34,355 nucleotides of DNA from the NCBI GenBank assembly GCA_949299185.1, contig CASFZR010000036.1, positions 1 through 34,355 of the forward strand. The letters are read 5' to 3'. Source of the stretch: an uncultured Spirochaetales bacterium. Its GTDB lineage: Bacteria; Spirochaetota; Spirochaetia; Sphaerochaetales; Sphaerochaetaceae. The translations under genes and the position numbers were made by a program. Numbering within the stretch: the first letter of the stretch is position 1; each line of letters starts with the position of its first letter. Under the pieces are notes generated by a model. The model saw only the letters and a program-made list of their open reading frames with translations, did no database searches and had not been told where the DNA came from. Shown here piece by piece: positions 23,343-31,330 of this stretch.

Positions 23343-24866
23343 ATGACAAGGGAAGCAAGAAACAGGAATATCGAGGAGCTTATCGGTTCACTACAGAGAG
23401 AAGGCATCGAAATCGAGTTCAAGAAAGCCAAGGATACGCTCCCGAACTCCATATGGGAGACCGTCTCCGCCTTCGCCAACACCAGAGGAGGAGTCATTAT
23501 CCTAGGCGTGGAGGAAAGGGATCATTCCTTTTCCCTGACAGGCGTATCAAATGCGGCGAAGATGGAAAGTGATTTCTGGAGTACGCTCCGCAATCCTCGG
23601 AAGATCAGCTCGTTCTCCATTGGGACAAAGGCCTTTGAGATACTGAGTGCATCTGACAACAGGGAGATAATAAGGATAACGATACCACAGGCCTCTCCCA
23701 CAGAGCTTCCGGTATACCTTAATGGAGATATAAGGCAGGTATATATCAGACGAGGAGAAGGCGACTTCCTCGTGACGGAGGATGAACTCAAGGCCCTTAT
23801 CAGGAACGGAAGCCCGAAGAGCCATGACAGGCTCCCAATGAAAGAGCTTTCCCTAGAGGCCCTAGATCGAAATGCCCTCGTCGCCTTCAAGTCGATAATA
23901 GAGGCCCGTTACCCTGAAGCATCCTATGAGGAGATGAAGATGCAGGACTTCCTGCTCCATCTTGGACTGCTCGATGATTCAGATAAGGAGAATATCTGCC
24001 CATATGCAGGGACGCTGCTCCTCTTCGGCAGATATAACGTGATCAAGCGTTACTATGATTCGTATCAGATCGATTACTTCGATTACAGGGGATCGGCAGA
24101 CCGATGGAGCGACAGGATCGCGACCGACGACCTTGGCGCAGGCGAGATGAATATCTTTAATTTCTACAACATCGTCTATCAGAAGCTGATTTCCACGAGC
24201 AAGACTGGATTCCGCCTGGATGAGAATATGGTAAGGGTCAACACGGACATGAAGGCAGCCCTGCGAGAAGCGCTGGTCAACACCATAGTCCATGCAGATT
24301 ACTCAATGCCGAACACAGGTCTGAAGATTGAGGTATTCGACACCTATTATCGCTTTGAGAACCCCGGGAAGATGCTTATAGATGCGGAAACCTTCTTCCG
24401 TGGAGGATCAACAAGACCGCGCAATGATCTGATCATGTCCGTCTTCAGGCGCATGGGACTCTCAGAAAGACAGGGCTATGGAGGATACCTTATATTCAAG
24501 TCCGCGACAAGCAGTCTTCTGAGGGCCCCGCAGATAGAGACATCGCTAGAGAAGACCATACTCACGATCTACCTCGTGGATCTTCCGGGATCATATCCGG
24601 ATCTCACCGATACGGAGAGGGACATACTCTCTGTTCTCCTTCATACCGGCAACCTATCAAAGAGCGATATCGAATCCGTCATCGGGAATAGATACAGCGA
24701 ATATAGGATCAAGGTGGCATTGAAGGCCCTCAGAGAGAAAGGAATCCTACAGACAACCGGGAATGGAAGATCAGTAAGATATTCCGTGAACATGTCCACT
24801 GCTGAAGGCCTTGGCCAGATAAGGCTTATGATGGAAAGGTTATCTGAGCTTATAAGAAAGCAATGA
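23343..24866 (+). CDS. AlbA_2 / COG2865-type ATP-binding regulator
   Basis: A protein of about 507 residues. The N-terminal AlbA_2 (Schlafen-like) domain shows EIEFKKAKDTLPNSIWETVS and FANTRGGVIILGV; the middle has a RecG-C/HATPase_c_4-like region (REALVNTIVHADYS, then FENPGKM); the C-terminal 90 residues form a winged helix (HTGNLSKSDIESVIG). Such proteins are called predicted transcriptional regulators or helicase-like, and their role is unsettled. I prefer ATG 23343, 6 nt after GGAAGGA (23330-23336), over the in-frame TTG at 23328, which lies inside that hairpin. The gene is flanked by 99-bp direct repeats containing a probable operator word. Confidence 0.88.
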   Translation: MTREARNRNIEELIGSLQREGIEIEFKKAKDTLPNSIWETVSAFANTRGGVIILGVEERDHSFSLTGVSNAAKMESDFWSTLRNPRKISSFSIGTKAFEILSASDNREIIRITIPQASPTELPVYLNGDIRQVYIRRGEGDFLVTEDELKALIRNGSPKSHDRLPMKELSLEALDRNALVAFKSIIEARYPEASYEEMKMQDFLLHLGLLDDSDKENICPYAGTLLLFGRYNVIKRYYDSYQIDYFDYRGSADRWSDRIATDDLGAGEMNIFNFYNIVYQKLISTSKTGFRLDENMVRVNTDMKAALREALVNTIVHADYSMPNTGLKIEVFDTYYRFENPGKMLIDAETFFRGGSTRPRNDLIMSVFRRMGLSERQGYGGYLIFKSATSSLLRAPQIETSLEKTILTIYLVDLPGSYPDLTDTERDILSVLLHTGNLSKSDIESVIGNRYSEYRIKVALKALREKGILQTTGNGRSVRYSVNMSTAEGLGQIRLMMERLSELIRKQ

Positions 24867-24965
24867 CTTTCAGTTGATAATCAGGTGATGAAAATAGCTA
24901 TTTTGTTATTATGCAAGGAATATAATCAGTTGAATTTTTCGATTTGCGGTTGATAATCAGTTGAA
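24867..24965. repeat. 99-bp direct repeat, copy downstream of the AlbA_2 gene
   Basis: It begins one base after the AlbA_2 stop codon and matches 23212-23310 with three substitutions. It keeps the promoter-like TTGAAT (24930-24935), 16-nt spacer and GATAAT (24952-24957), pointing rightward against the end of the purine nucleoside phosphorylase gene. Confidence 0.95.
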
Positions 24966-24987
24966 GGGGCCACCGTGAGATGGCCCC
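24966..24987. terminator. Hairpin between convergent AlbA_2 and phosphorylase genes
   Basis: GGGGCCA/TGGCCCC is a perfect 7-bp GC-rich stem with an 8-nt loop. On the plus side ATATTTCC follows, on the minus side TTCAACTG; the T-runs are weak, so termination in either direction may be partial. Confidence 0.55.
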
Positions 24988-24994
24988 ATATTTC

Positions 24995-25819
24995 CTAGTT
25001 CCAGGTCTTTATGATCTCGCGCACGAGCGTGGAGAACGTGGTCTTCACCCTCTCCCCTGTCTCAAGCACCTCCTCGTGGTTGAGAGGCTGGTCGAGGATG
25101 CCCGCCGCCATGTTCGTAAGGCAGCTTATGCCGAGCGTCCTCATCCTCATATGGGATGCGGCGATCGCCTCGGGAACCGTAGACATTCCCACTGCATCGG
25201 CTCCTGCTATGCGGGCGAACCTCACCTCGGCAGGGGTCTCGAACGAAGGACCGGTGAAGAGCATGTACACGCCCTTGCGGACAGGGATGCCCTTCTTGAT
25301 GGCGGCCTTCTCCGCCAGTGCCAGAAGACCCTTATCATAAGCGTTGGTCATGTCGAAGAAACGCGCTCCAAGCTCATCGGGATTGCGGCCTCTGAGGGGA
25401 TTCTCCGCCACGATCTTGATATGGTCTGAGATGAGCATCAGGTCTCCGGGCTTCCATGATTCATTCACGCACCCCGCGGCATTGGTGAGGAAGAGATTAT
25501 CGATGCCGAGCATCTTCATCACCCGCACAGGATACACTACCTCATCCATCGAATAGCCCTCGTAGTAGTGGAAGCGACCCTGCATGCAGAGTACCGTCCT
25601 TCCCTCAAGCTCCCCGATCACGAGCCTGCCCTTATGGCCAGGTACCGTCGACACCGGGAAATGCGGTATCTCATGATAATCAATGACCACCGGATTCCCG
25701 ATCGCGTCGGCCATGTCACCGAGCCCTGAGCCCAGTACGAGGCCGATCTCCGGCTTCCTTCCATCGAGCTTAGACTCGATATACTCCTTGGATTCCCTAA
25801 GGCTTTCCATCAGATCCAT
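24995..25819 (-). CDS. punA: Purine nucleoside phosphorylase (trimeric type)
   Basis: Catalyses phosphorolysis of purine nucleosides to free base and (deoxy)ribose 1-phosphate in the cytoplasm. The 274-residue protein has the phosphate-binding GSGLG near residue 30, HFPVSTVPGHKG, the base/ribose region FTGPSFETPAEVRF with GADAVGMSTVPE, and a conserved end segment NMAAGILDQPLNHEEV. Length and motifs are of the class with the human-type (PunA) fold. AAGGAG lies about 10 nt before ATG. It is the last gene of the transporter operon, so imported nucleosides feed directly into it. Confidence 0.95.
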   Translation of the reverse strand: MDLMESLRESKEYIESKLDGRKPEIGLVLGSGLGDMADAIGNPVVIDYHEIPHFPVSTVPGHKGRLVIGELEGRTVLCMQGRFHYYEGYSMDEVVYPVRVMKMLGIDNLFLTNAAGCVNESWKPGDLMLISDHIKIVAENPLRGRNPDELGARFFDMTNAYDKGLLALAEKAAIKKGIPVRKGVYMLFTGPSFETPAEVRFARIAGADAVGMSTVPEAIAASHMRMRTLGISCLTNMAAGILDQPLNHEEVLETGERVKTTFSTLVREIIKTWN

Positions 25820-25833
25820 CTCTATTCATCTCC

Positions 25834-26787
25834 TTAGAACGGTTCTCCAGAGGCAAGAGGAGCAGCGCTCTTCCTGCTGGAGAAGATAAGCGCGATCAGC
25901 GTCGCGATATAAGGGAACATCCCCAGATACCCTGTCGGTATCGACTGGAATATCGGGAAGACCTTTCCCATGTTGGCAATCGTCATGCAGAGGCCGAAGA
26001 AGAACGTCGAGCCTAGGATCCCGAGCGGCTTCCACTGGCCGAAGATCAGGGCGGCTATGGCAAGGAACCCGAGCCCGTTTATCCCGCTTCCCGCATTGTA
26101 CTCACCGGCATAGGTGACGAGGATGCACGCTCCGCCGATGCCAGAGAGCAAGCCGGAGGCTATCACGCCGATATACCTCATCCTATGGACGTTGACACCT
26201 GCGGATGCCACTGCGGAGGGATGCTCTCCACACGCGCGGAGGCGCAGTCCGAACGATGTCTTGTAGAGCAGGAACCAGGATGCGCCCCATATGAGGAGGC
26301 AGATCCAGGTGGTCCAGTAGGTACTGGTGAAGAAGAGAGGCCCTATCACCGGGATCTTCGACAGCACAGGCACGTTCTGCCTGATGATTCCCCTGACGAT
26401 CGTTATGTTGCCGCTTCCGGTAATCGTCTGCGCCAGGAAGAGGGTCACTGCCGTGGAGAGCATGTTGATCGCCGTTCCTGATATCACCTGATTGGCCTTC
26501 AGGTTGATGGCCGCGAAGGCATGGAGCAGCGAGAGCAGCGCGGAGGCCGCCATCGCCACGAGTATCCCTATGACGATCGCGAGGACGAAGCTGAAGCCAG
26601 GTATGGCCTGGAGCTTGACGATCGTCGCGGCTGCCGAGAATACGCCGAAGAGCATCAGGCCCTCTATGCAGAGGTTCGTGACGCCGGAACGCTCGGAATA
26701 TAGGCCGCCCAGCGCTCCCATGAGGATGGGGATGGTATAGGCTATAGCCGATGGTATTATGCTTGTTATTACGCTCCAGAAACCCAT
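25834..26787 (-). CDS. ABC transporter permease (nucleoside importer, YufQ/NupQ type)
   Basis: A 317-residue integral membrane protein with about eight to ten hydrophobic segments of the BPD_transp_2 family. The motif GALGGLYSERSGVTNLCIEGLMLFG near the N-terminus (here split as GALGGLYSERSGV and NLCIEGLMLFG) and the segment GLRLRACGEHPSAVASAG are typical of the second permease of Bmp-dependent nucleoside importers. Its ATG directly follows the preceding stop codon, with a GGAGG ribosome site. Works with the partner permease, the double ATPase and the binding protein. Confidence 0.9.
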   Translation of the reverse strand: MGFWSVITSIIPSAIAYTIPILMGALGGLYSERSGVTNLCIEGLMLFGVFSAAATIVKLQAIPGFSFVLAIVIGILVAMAASALLSLLHAFAAINLKANQVISGTAINMLSTAVTLFLAQTITGSGNITIVRGIIRQNVPVLSKIPVIGPLFFTSTYWTTWICLLIWGASWFLLYKTSFGLRLRACGEHPSAVASAGVNVHRMRYIGVIASGLLSGIGGACILVTYAGEYNAGSGINGLGFLAIAALIFGQWKPLGILGSTFFFGLCMTIANMGKVFPIFQSIPTGYLGMFPYIATLIALIFSSRKSAAPLASGEPF

Positions 26788-28011
26788 TTACCTCACCTCC
26801 TTCCCTTTCTTCAGATACGCCCGTCCTTCCTTGGCATACTCCTTGAACTTCTCCTTGGAAAGCGACGCGATCGGGGTATCATCACCATGCCTTGCCATCG
26901 CTAGGAGAGCCGCCTCCTCCGCGCGCTCGAAGCGTGACTTGAAGAGGCTGTTCCAGAAGCTGGCGAGTATGACGTTCGTGGCGGTGAAGTAGATTATGGT
27001 GGCGATGATCGTATCGGCGATCTCCGTGGGGATGCCCGTGGCTGCAAGCGAGCCGCGTCCCATCTTGAGGATGCCGAAGAAGATCGCGGAGAAGAATATG
27101 CCGACAGGAGAGCAGTTGCCGAGAAGCGCCACGGCGATTCCATCAAAGCCCTCATTAGGCATCTTTCCCATCTCCATGATATTGGAATACCCGCAGTAGT
27201 ATGTAAGCCCCGCGAGGCTTGCCAGCGCCCCTGCTATGGCCATGGAGATCATGATCGAACGGTTTACCTTTATGCCGGCGTACTCGGCGCAGAAGCGGTT
27301 GGAGCCCACGGCCTTGAGATTGAAGCCGAGCGTCGTCTTCTGCAGGATGAACCAGACCACCACGCACATGATGATGGCGATGATGAAGCCATAGTTGAGC
27401 GTAGAGAACTGCGTGAGATCGGTAAGCCAGTCAGCCCTGAGCGTATGGACCGTGTCGATCGGCTTCGACTTCACGGAGATGGTGGGATCGATGATGAAGC
27501 GCGGGATGAAGTCATACACGATCCAGTATGCTGTCCAGTTGAGCATGATCGTGGAAACGACCTCATGCACATTGAACTTCGCCTTCAGGAAGCCTGAGAG
27601 GAACCCCCAGACGGCACCTGCAGCCATCGAAGCCACGATGATGATCGGAAGATAGATCACGCGAGGCATATCCAAGGGAAGGTAGTAGGCAAGGATCGAG
27701 CCCGTGATGCCTCCCATGAGCATCTGTCCCGATGCCCCGATATTGAAGAGCCCGGTCTTGAACGCGAAGGCCACCGACAGCCCTATGAGAATAAGCTGCG
27801 TGGACATTCCCAGGGTATTGCCTATCCTGCGGACATTGGAAAGCGCCCCGAAGAGTATGCGCTCGAATCCGGCAAAGGGGTTCTTGCCTATGCAGAGGAT
27901 GAACACGCACCCCGCGACGATTCCCAGGAATACCGCCGATAGCGATACCACCAGAGGAGAGGCCTTCCTCGCTTCGAGAGGACGCTGTATCTTCATTCGT
28001 TCCTTCCTCAT
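26788..28011 (-). CDS. ABC transporter permease (nucleoside importer, YufP/NupP type)
   Basis: A 407-residue inner-membrane permease of the BPD_transp_2 family. Typical segments are FKTGLFNIGASGQMLMGG, FNVHEVVSTIMLNWTAYWI and GFNLKAVGSNRFCAEYAG. It is longer than its partner because of a basic N-terminal tail and a C-terminal tail of about 50 charged residues (FKSRFERAEEAALLAMARHG onward). ATG 28011 overlaps the upstream stop by 1 nt; an alternative ATG five codons later has AGGAAGGA before it. Forms the channel with the other permease. Confidence 0.9.
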   Translation of the reverse strand: MRKERMKIQRPLEARKASPLVVSLSAVFLGIVAGCVFILCIGKNPFAGFERILFGALSNVRRIGNTLGMSTQLILIGLSVAFAFKTGLFNIGASGQMLMGGITGSILAYYLPLDMPRVIYLPIIIVASMAAGAVWGFLSGFLKAKFNVHEVVSTIMLNWTAYWIVYDFIPRFIIDPTISVKSKPIDTVHTLRADWLTDLTQFSTLNYGFIIAIIMCVVVWFILQKTTLGFNLKAVGSNRFCAEYAGIKVNRSIMISMAIAGALASLAGLTYYCGYSNIMEMGKMPNEGFDGIAVALLGNCSPVGIFFSAIFFGILKMGRGSLAATGIPTEIADTIIATIIYFTATNVILASFWNSLFKSRFERAEEAALLAMARHGDDTPIASLSKEKFKEYAKEGRAYLKKGKEVR

Positions 28012-29528
28012 CAGTTCTCTCCTCCCTTCCTTATTCCTGCCATCATCAGGCCGACGGCATGCTCGTCGGTAGAGGAAGCATCGACGATGTCTATCAGCTC
28101 CCCTCCTGATATGACCGCGATCTTATCAGAGAGGTTGAAGATCTCATCAAGCTCGAATGAGACGAGTAGCACGGCCTTGCCGCGTTCCCTCTCTTCAACA
28201 AGCTGCTTATGGATGAACTCGATAGCGCCAACATCAAGGCCACGCGTCGGCTGTACCGCGATAAGCAGGTCCGGATCTGCGGTTATCTCACGTCCGATGA
28301 TCGCCTTCTGCTGGTTTCCGCCGGAGAGCTTTCCGGCAAGGGAGTCTACTCCTTCTCCAGAGCGTACGTCGAACTTGGAGACGATCTTCTCCGAGTACTC
28401 GCGGATAGAGGAGTAGTCGAGTATGCCATGGGCTGAGAACGGAGCCTTGCGGAACTCCTTTATGACCATGTTCGAGGTAAGAGGCGCGGAGAGGATGAGT
28501 CCCCTCTTCTGCCGGTCCTCGGGTATATGGCCGAGGCCCATATCATTGCGCTCCTCGATGGAGAGCGTGGTTATGTCCTTGCCATTGAAGATGATCGATC
28601 CGGACTCTGCCTTCCTCAATCCGGTTATCGCCTCGATAAGCTCCGACTGCCCGTTCCCGTCGACACCGGCAATGCCGATGATCTCCCCAGAATGGACCGT
28701 GAGGGAGAAGTCCTTTACGCCCAGCACCTTCTTGATGTTCATCACGGAGAGATTGCGTATCTCCAGTATCGGAGCCCCCGGATGGCAGGGGGACTTCTCT
28801 ACCTTGAACGATACAGGTCGTCCGACCATCGCGGCAGCCATCGTCTCCACGGAGGTGGATGCCACATCGACCACATCTATAAGGCGGCCGCGCCTGATTA
28901 TGGTACAGCGCTTCGCCACCGCCTTGATCTCATCGAGCTTGTGGGTGATGAGGATGATCGACTTGCCCTCAGCAGCGAGGTTGCGCATGATCTGCATCAG
29001 CTCATCGATCTCCTGAGGCGTAAGCACCGCGGTAGGCTCATCGAAAATGAGGATATCTGCATCGCGGTAGAGCATCTTGAGGATCTCCACCCGCTGCTGC
29101 ATCCCCACCGTGATATCCTCGATGACCATATCGGGCTCGATGGAGAGCCCGTATCGCTCGGATATCTCCTTTATCTTCTTGGAGGCCTTCCTGATGTCAT
29201 AGACGAAGCCCCCTTCCTTTCCCATTATGATGTTCTCGGCAACGGTGAAGTTATGGACGAGCTGGAAGTGCTGATGCACCATGCCTATGCCGAGATCGAA
29301 GGCGTCGTTCGGGCTCTTGATGCTGACTTCCCTGCCCCTTACCTTTATGACGCCCCTATCTGCATGATAAAGACCGAAGAGGATGCTCATGAGCGTGGAC
29401 TTGCCGGCTCCGTTCTCTCCGAGGATCGCGTGGATCTCTCCCTCCTCGACCTGCAGCGTGATATCGTCGTTTGCCACGATACCGGGGAATTCCTTGCGGA
29501 TTCCAAGCATTTCAATGACGTAACTCAA
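28011..29528 (-). CDS. Double-domain ABC ATPase of the nucleoside importer (YufO/NupO type)
   Basis: A protein of about 505 residues with two ABC cassettes. The first has Walker A GENGAGKST, a non-canonical signature ITVGMQQRVEIL and Walker B ILIFDEPTAVL. The second has a degenerate Walker A GVDGNGQSELI but a clean LSGGNQQKAIIGRE signature. This asymmetry is normal for sugar and Bmp-type nucleoside importers. I place the start at TTG 29528 (MSYVIEMLGIRKEF in YufO style) after GGGAGA. A longer in-frame reading begins upstream at 29585 but would run through the hairpin at 29573-29595. Confidence 0.9.
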   Translation of the reverse strand: MSYVIEMLGIRKEFPGIVANDDITLQVEEGEIHAILGENGAGKSTLMSILFGLYHADRGVIKVRGREVSIKSPNDAFDLGIGMVHQHFQLVHNFTVAENIIMGKEGGFVYDIRKASKKIKEISERYGLSIEPDMVIEDITVGMQQRVEILKMLYRDADILIFDEPTAVLTPQEIDELMQIMRNLAAEGKSIILITHKLDEIKAVAKRCTIIRRGRLIDVVDVASTSVETMAAAMVGRPVSFKVEKSPCHPGAPILEIRNLSVMNIKKVLGVKDFSLTVHSGEIIGIAGVDGNGQSELIEAITGLRKAESGSIIFNGKDITTLSIEERNDMGLGHIPEDRQKRGLILSAPLTSNMVIKEFRKAPFSAHGILDYSSIREYSEKIVSKFDVRSGEGVDSLAGKLSGGNQQKAIIGREITADPDLLIAVQPTRGLDVGAIEFIHKQLVEERERGKAVLLVSFELDEIFNLSDKIAVISGGELIDIVDASSTDEHAVGLMMAGIRKGGEN

Positions 29529-29572
29529 TATGGATTCTCCCATCTGAGGGCACTCGCGGTGCATCTGCAATA

Positions 29573-29595
29573 AGGCCGCCTTCATCGGGCGGCCT
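29573..29595 (-). promoter_or_regulatory. Hairpin between binding-protein and ATPase genes
   Basis: AGGCCGCC/GGCGGCCT forms an 8-bp GC-rich stem with a 7-nt loop, followed on the minus strand by TATTGC. With no true T-run it is probably a partial terminator or mRNA-stabilising structure. This is the usual way binding-protein message exceeds that of the membrane components. Confidence 0.65.
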
Positions 29596-29614
29596 GTCTA
29601 TCTATTCCCTGTGG

Positions 29615-30580
29615 TTATGGGATAAGCCCGTCTGCCGTATCCTGGACTACGATGGTGCCATCGGCGATCAGCTGAGCCACCTCAGCGACCGTGGCCTCGA
29701 TCTCAGGAGTGAGGTTCGGGTTGGAAGCAGGGATTCCTGCCCTGCCATCGGCAACGCCAAGCTCAAGATGGATGCCGCCCTTGAACGTGCCATTGGCTGC
29801 GGCTATCGCCTGGTCATATGCAACGCCCGTGACGTCCTTCATGGCAGAGGTGAGGATGCAGGACTCGCCATTGCCCATATCTCCGACGGAGTACTGGTCT
29901 ACGTCAACGCCTACTGCCCAGACATCCTGTCCGGCGAGGCGGCGGTTCTTAGCCTCGTTGATAACGCCGACTCCTGTACCACCAGCTGCGGCGAAGATCG
30001 CGTCAACGCCCTTGTCATACATTGCCATGGCAAGCTGCTGTCCGCCGGCGAGGTCAGCGAATGAACCCTGATAGACGAAGTTGGACTTATCCATTCCGAT
30101 CGTCGTGCCATAATGCTCGTTGGCATATGCGACACCCTGCTGGAAGCCCCAGTTGAACTTCTGGACAGCCGGGATCTCAAGGCCGCCTACGAAGCCCACA
30201 TCACCGGACTGCAGCTTGAGAGCCGTTGCAAGTCCTGCCATGAATCCAGCTTCCTGCTCCTTGAACGTGATAGCGACCGTGTTAGGACCGATGCCAGAGG
30301 CAAGAGCATCATCTATGATGATGAGCATGAGATCAGGATACATCTCCTGAGCCTGGGAAACGGCCTCGACGAAAAGGTAGCCAGGGCATGCGATGAACCT
30401 GTAGCCGTTATCGTAGAGATCGGAGATAGCGGTAAGGTAATCGGTGGTCGTGGTTCCCGATGGCCTGAGATAGGTACACTGGAGGCCAAGCTCCTCAGCG
30501 GCGATCTTCACTCCCTCATACGTTCCCTGGTTGAATGAGCGGTCATCTATGGTTCCTGAATCGGTGACCATTCCAAGCAT
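29615..30580 (-). CDS. Bmp/PnrA-family nucleoside-binding protein, signal peptide missing
   Basis: The substrate-binding component of the importer (BmpA/TmpC/PnrA family). The mature-like domain is complete: MLGMVTDSGTIDDRSFNQG at the start, IIIDDALASGIGPN, GFVGGLEIPAVQKFNWGF and FAAAGGTGVGVI. What is odd is the 5' end. A strong AAAGGAG and an ATG at 30612 begin MKKII, as a signal peptide would, but that frame is offset by 32 nt from the domain and stops after 21 residues. In-frame codons upstream of 30580 (NEENHSGGGQL) look like a post-cysteine linker, with no hydrophobic core or lipobox. Either the signal segment is deleted, or the assembly is wrong here. Confidence 0.85.
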   Translation of the reverse strand: MLGMVTDSGTIDDRSFNQGTYEGVKIAAEELGLQCTYLRPSGTTTTDYLTAISDLYDNGYRFIACPGYLFVEAVSQAQEMYPDLMLIIIDDALASGIGPNTVAITFKEQEAGFMAGLATALKLQSGDVGFVGGLEIPAVQKFNWGFQQGVAYANEHYGTTIGMDKSNFVYQGSFADLAGGQQLAMAMYDKGVDAIFAAAGGTGVGVINEAKNRRLAGQDVWAVGVDVDQYSVGDMGNGESCILTSAMKDVTGVAYDQAIAAANGTFKGGIHLELGVADGRAGIPASNPNLTPEIEATVAEVAQLIADGTIVVQDTADGLIP

Positions 30581-30643
30581 GAGCTGGCCGCCCCCGGAAT
30601 GATTTTCTTCATTGAGACTCTCCTTTCTGGATGTTATACCGCC

Positions 30644-30672
30644 ATTCTAACTGCACGCTATCCTGCTGTCAA
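30644..30672 (-). promoter_or_regulatory. Promoter of the nucleoside importer operon
   Basis: On the minus strand, TTGACA (30672-30667), a 17-nt spacer and TAGAAT (30649-30644) form a near-consensus promoter. Transcription would start about 25 nt before the ATG at 30612. Confidence 0.7.
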
Positions 30673-30742
30673 ACAAAGAAAGGAGGCCCCGCTATCAAGC
30701 ATGAAAACCTATATCATTGCTATAGAATAAGATAGGAAATAA

Positions 30743-30973
30743 CGCTACTCGAGCGAAAGACGCATATATTCAACAAACTGCAACACAGTGGCCAAATGGC
30801 AAACAGGAGCGATTCCATACCTGATATGCTTCTTAAATCGCTACGAACCGATTGAAATGGCATTTCGTAGCGCAATAAACGATAAACATCAGCTAAATCC
30901 AACAGTAAGAAACGTAAATCAATCAGCTAATACGCTACGAAATTGATAAACATGATGCTCACAGCGCAATAAG
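30743..30973. repeat. Array of CGCTACGAA and GCGCAATAA words in a gene-free stretch
   Basis: CGCTACGAA at 30839-30847 and 30933-30941, its inverse TTCGTAGCG at 30864-30872, AGCGCAATAA at 30869-30878 and 30963-30972, and GATAAACAT at 30881 and 30945. A related CGCTAC lies near 30743. No convincing gene occurs between 30673 and 31003. The array looks like that beside the fic and AlbA_2 genes, but its gene is absent. Confidence 0.7.
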
Positions 30974-31003
30974 CAATCTAAAGAGAAAAGGAACAATTAT
31001 CCC

Positions 31004-31246
31004 TCAAGGCTCGTCTCCGAGCATATCCTCAATCTCCCTATCCCATTGAGCAAATTCATCAGAAACCCTGAATCTTCCCTCGGCAACCCCGATTCGTTTA
31101 ACAGGAATATCCTGAGGTATCAAAGTCAGCTGTACGATCGGAAAACCATTCCGTGTCAGATAAACAACATCTTCCTGTCTTGTCTCAAGCAACTTCACTA
31201 AACGAGATAAATCATCCTTGGCTTCCTGAATATCCACCTTAATCAT
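31004..31246 (-). CDS. Phd/YefM-type antitoxin, no toxin partner
   Basis: An 80-residue protein with the Phd/YefM fold: DIQEAKDDLSRLVKLLE, then a strand-rich VVYLTRNGFPIVQLTLI. The C-terminal part (VAEGRFRVSDEFAQWDREIE, ending in MLGDEP) resembles the tail of antitoxins that pair with PIN-domain toxins. Such antitoxins bind DNA and neutralise a toxin encoded just downstream. Here the next 400 nt on the same strand contain only the repeat array, so the toxin is missing or elsewhere. A good AGAAGGGA ribosome site is present. Confidence 0.85.
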   Translation of the reverse strand: MIKVDIQEAKDDLSRLVKLLETRQEDVVYLTRNGFPIVQLTLIPQDIPVKRIGVAEGRFRVSDEFAQWDREIEDMLGDEP

Positions 31247-31286
31247 GCTATTCCCTTCTAAGCCATCATTGTAATAGAACGAACAA

Positions 31287-31308
31287 GGGGAGCCCAGAAG
31301 GACTCCCC
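31287..31308 (-). terminator. Terminator after the surface lipoprotein gene
   Basis: On the minus strand GGGGAGTCC-TTCT-GGGCTCCCC forms a 9-bp stem (one G-U pair), followed by TTGTTCGTT. It lies about 25 nt after the stop codon of the gene at 31331-33670. Confidence 0.6.
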
Positions 31309-31330
31309 GGAAACCAGACAGAATACCTAA

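Noticed and set aside
21647..24965. CRISPR array
   Set aside because: The repeated words are short, unevenly spaced, and the sequences between them are themselves repeated between copies; no cas genes are present.
28527..29573. Long plus-strand frame opposite the ABC ATPase gene (348 codons)
   Set aside because: Antisense shadow of a well-supported gene; no domain and no start signals.
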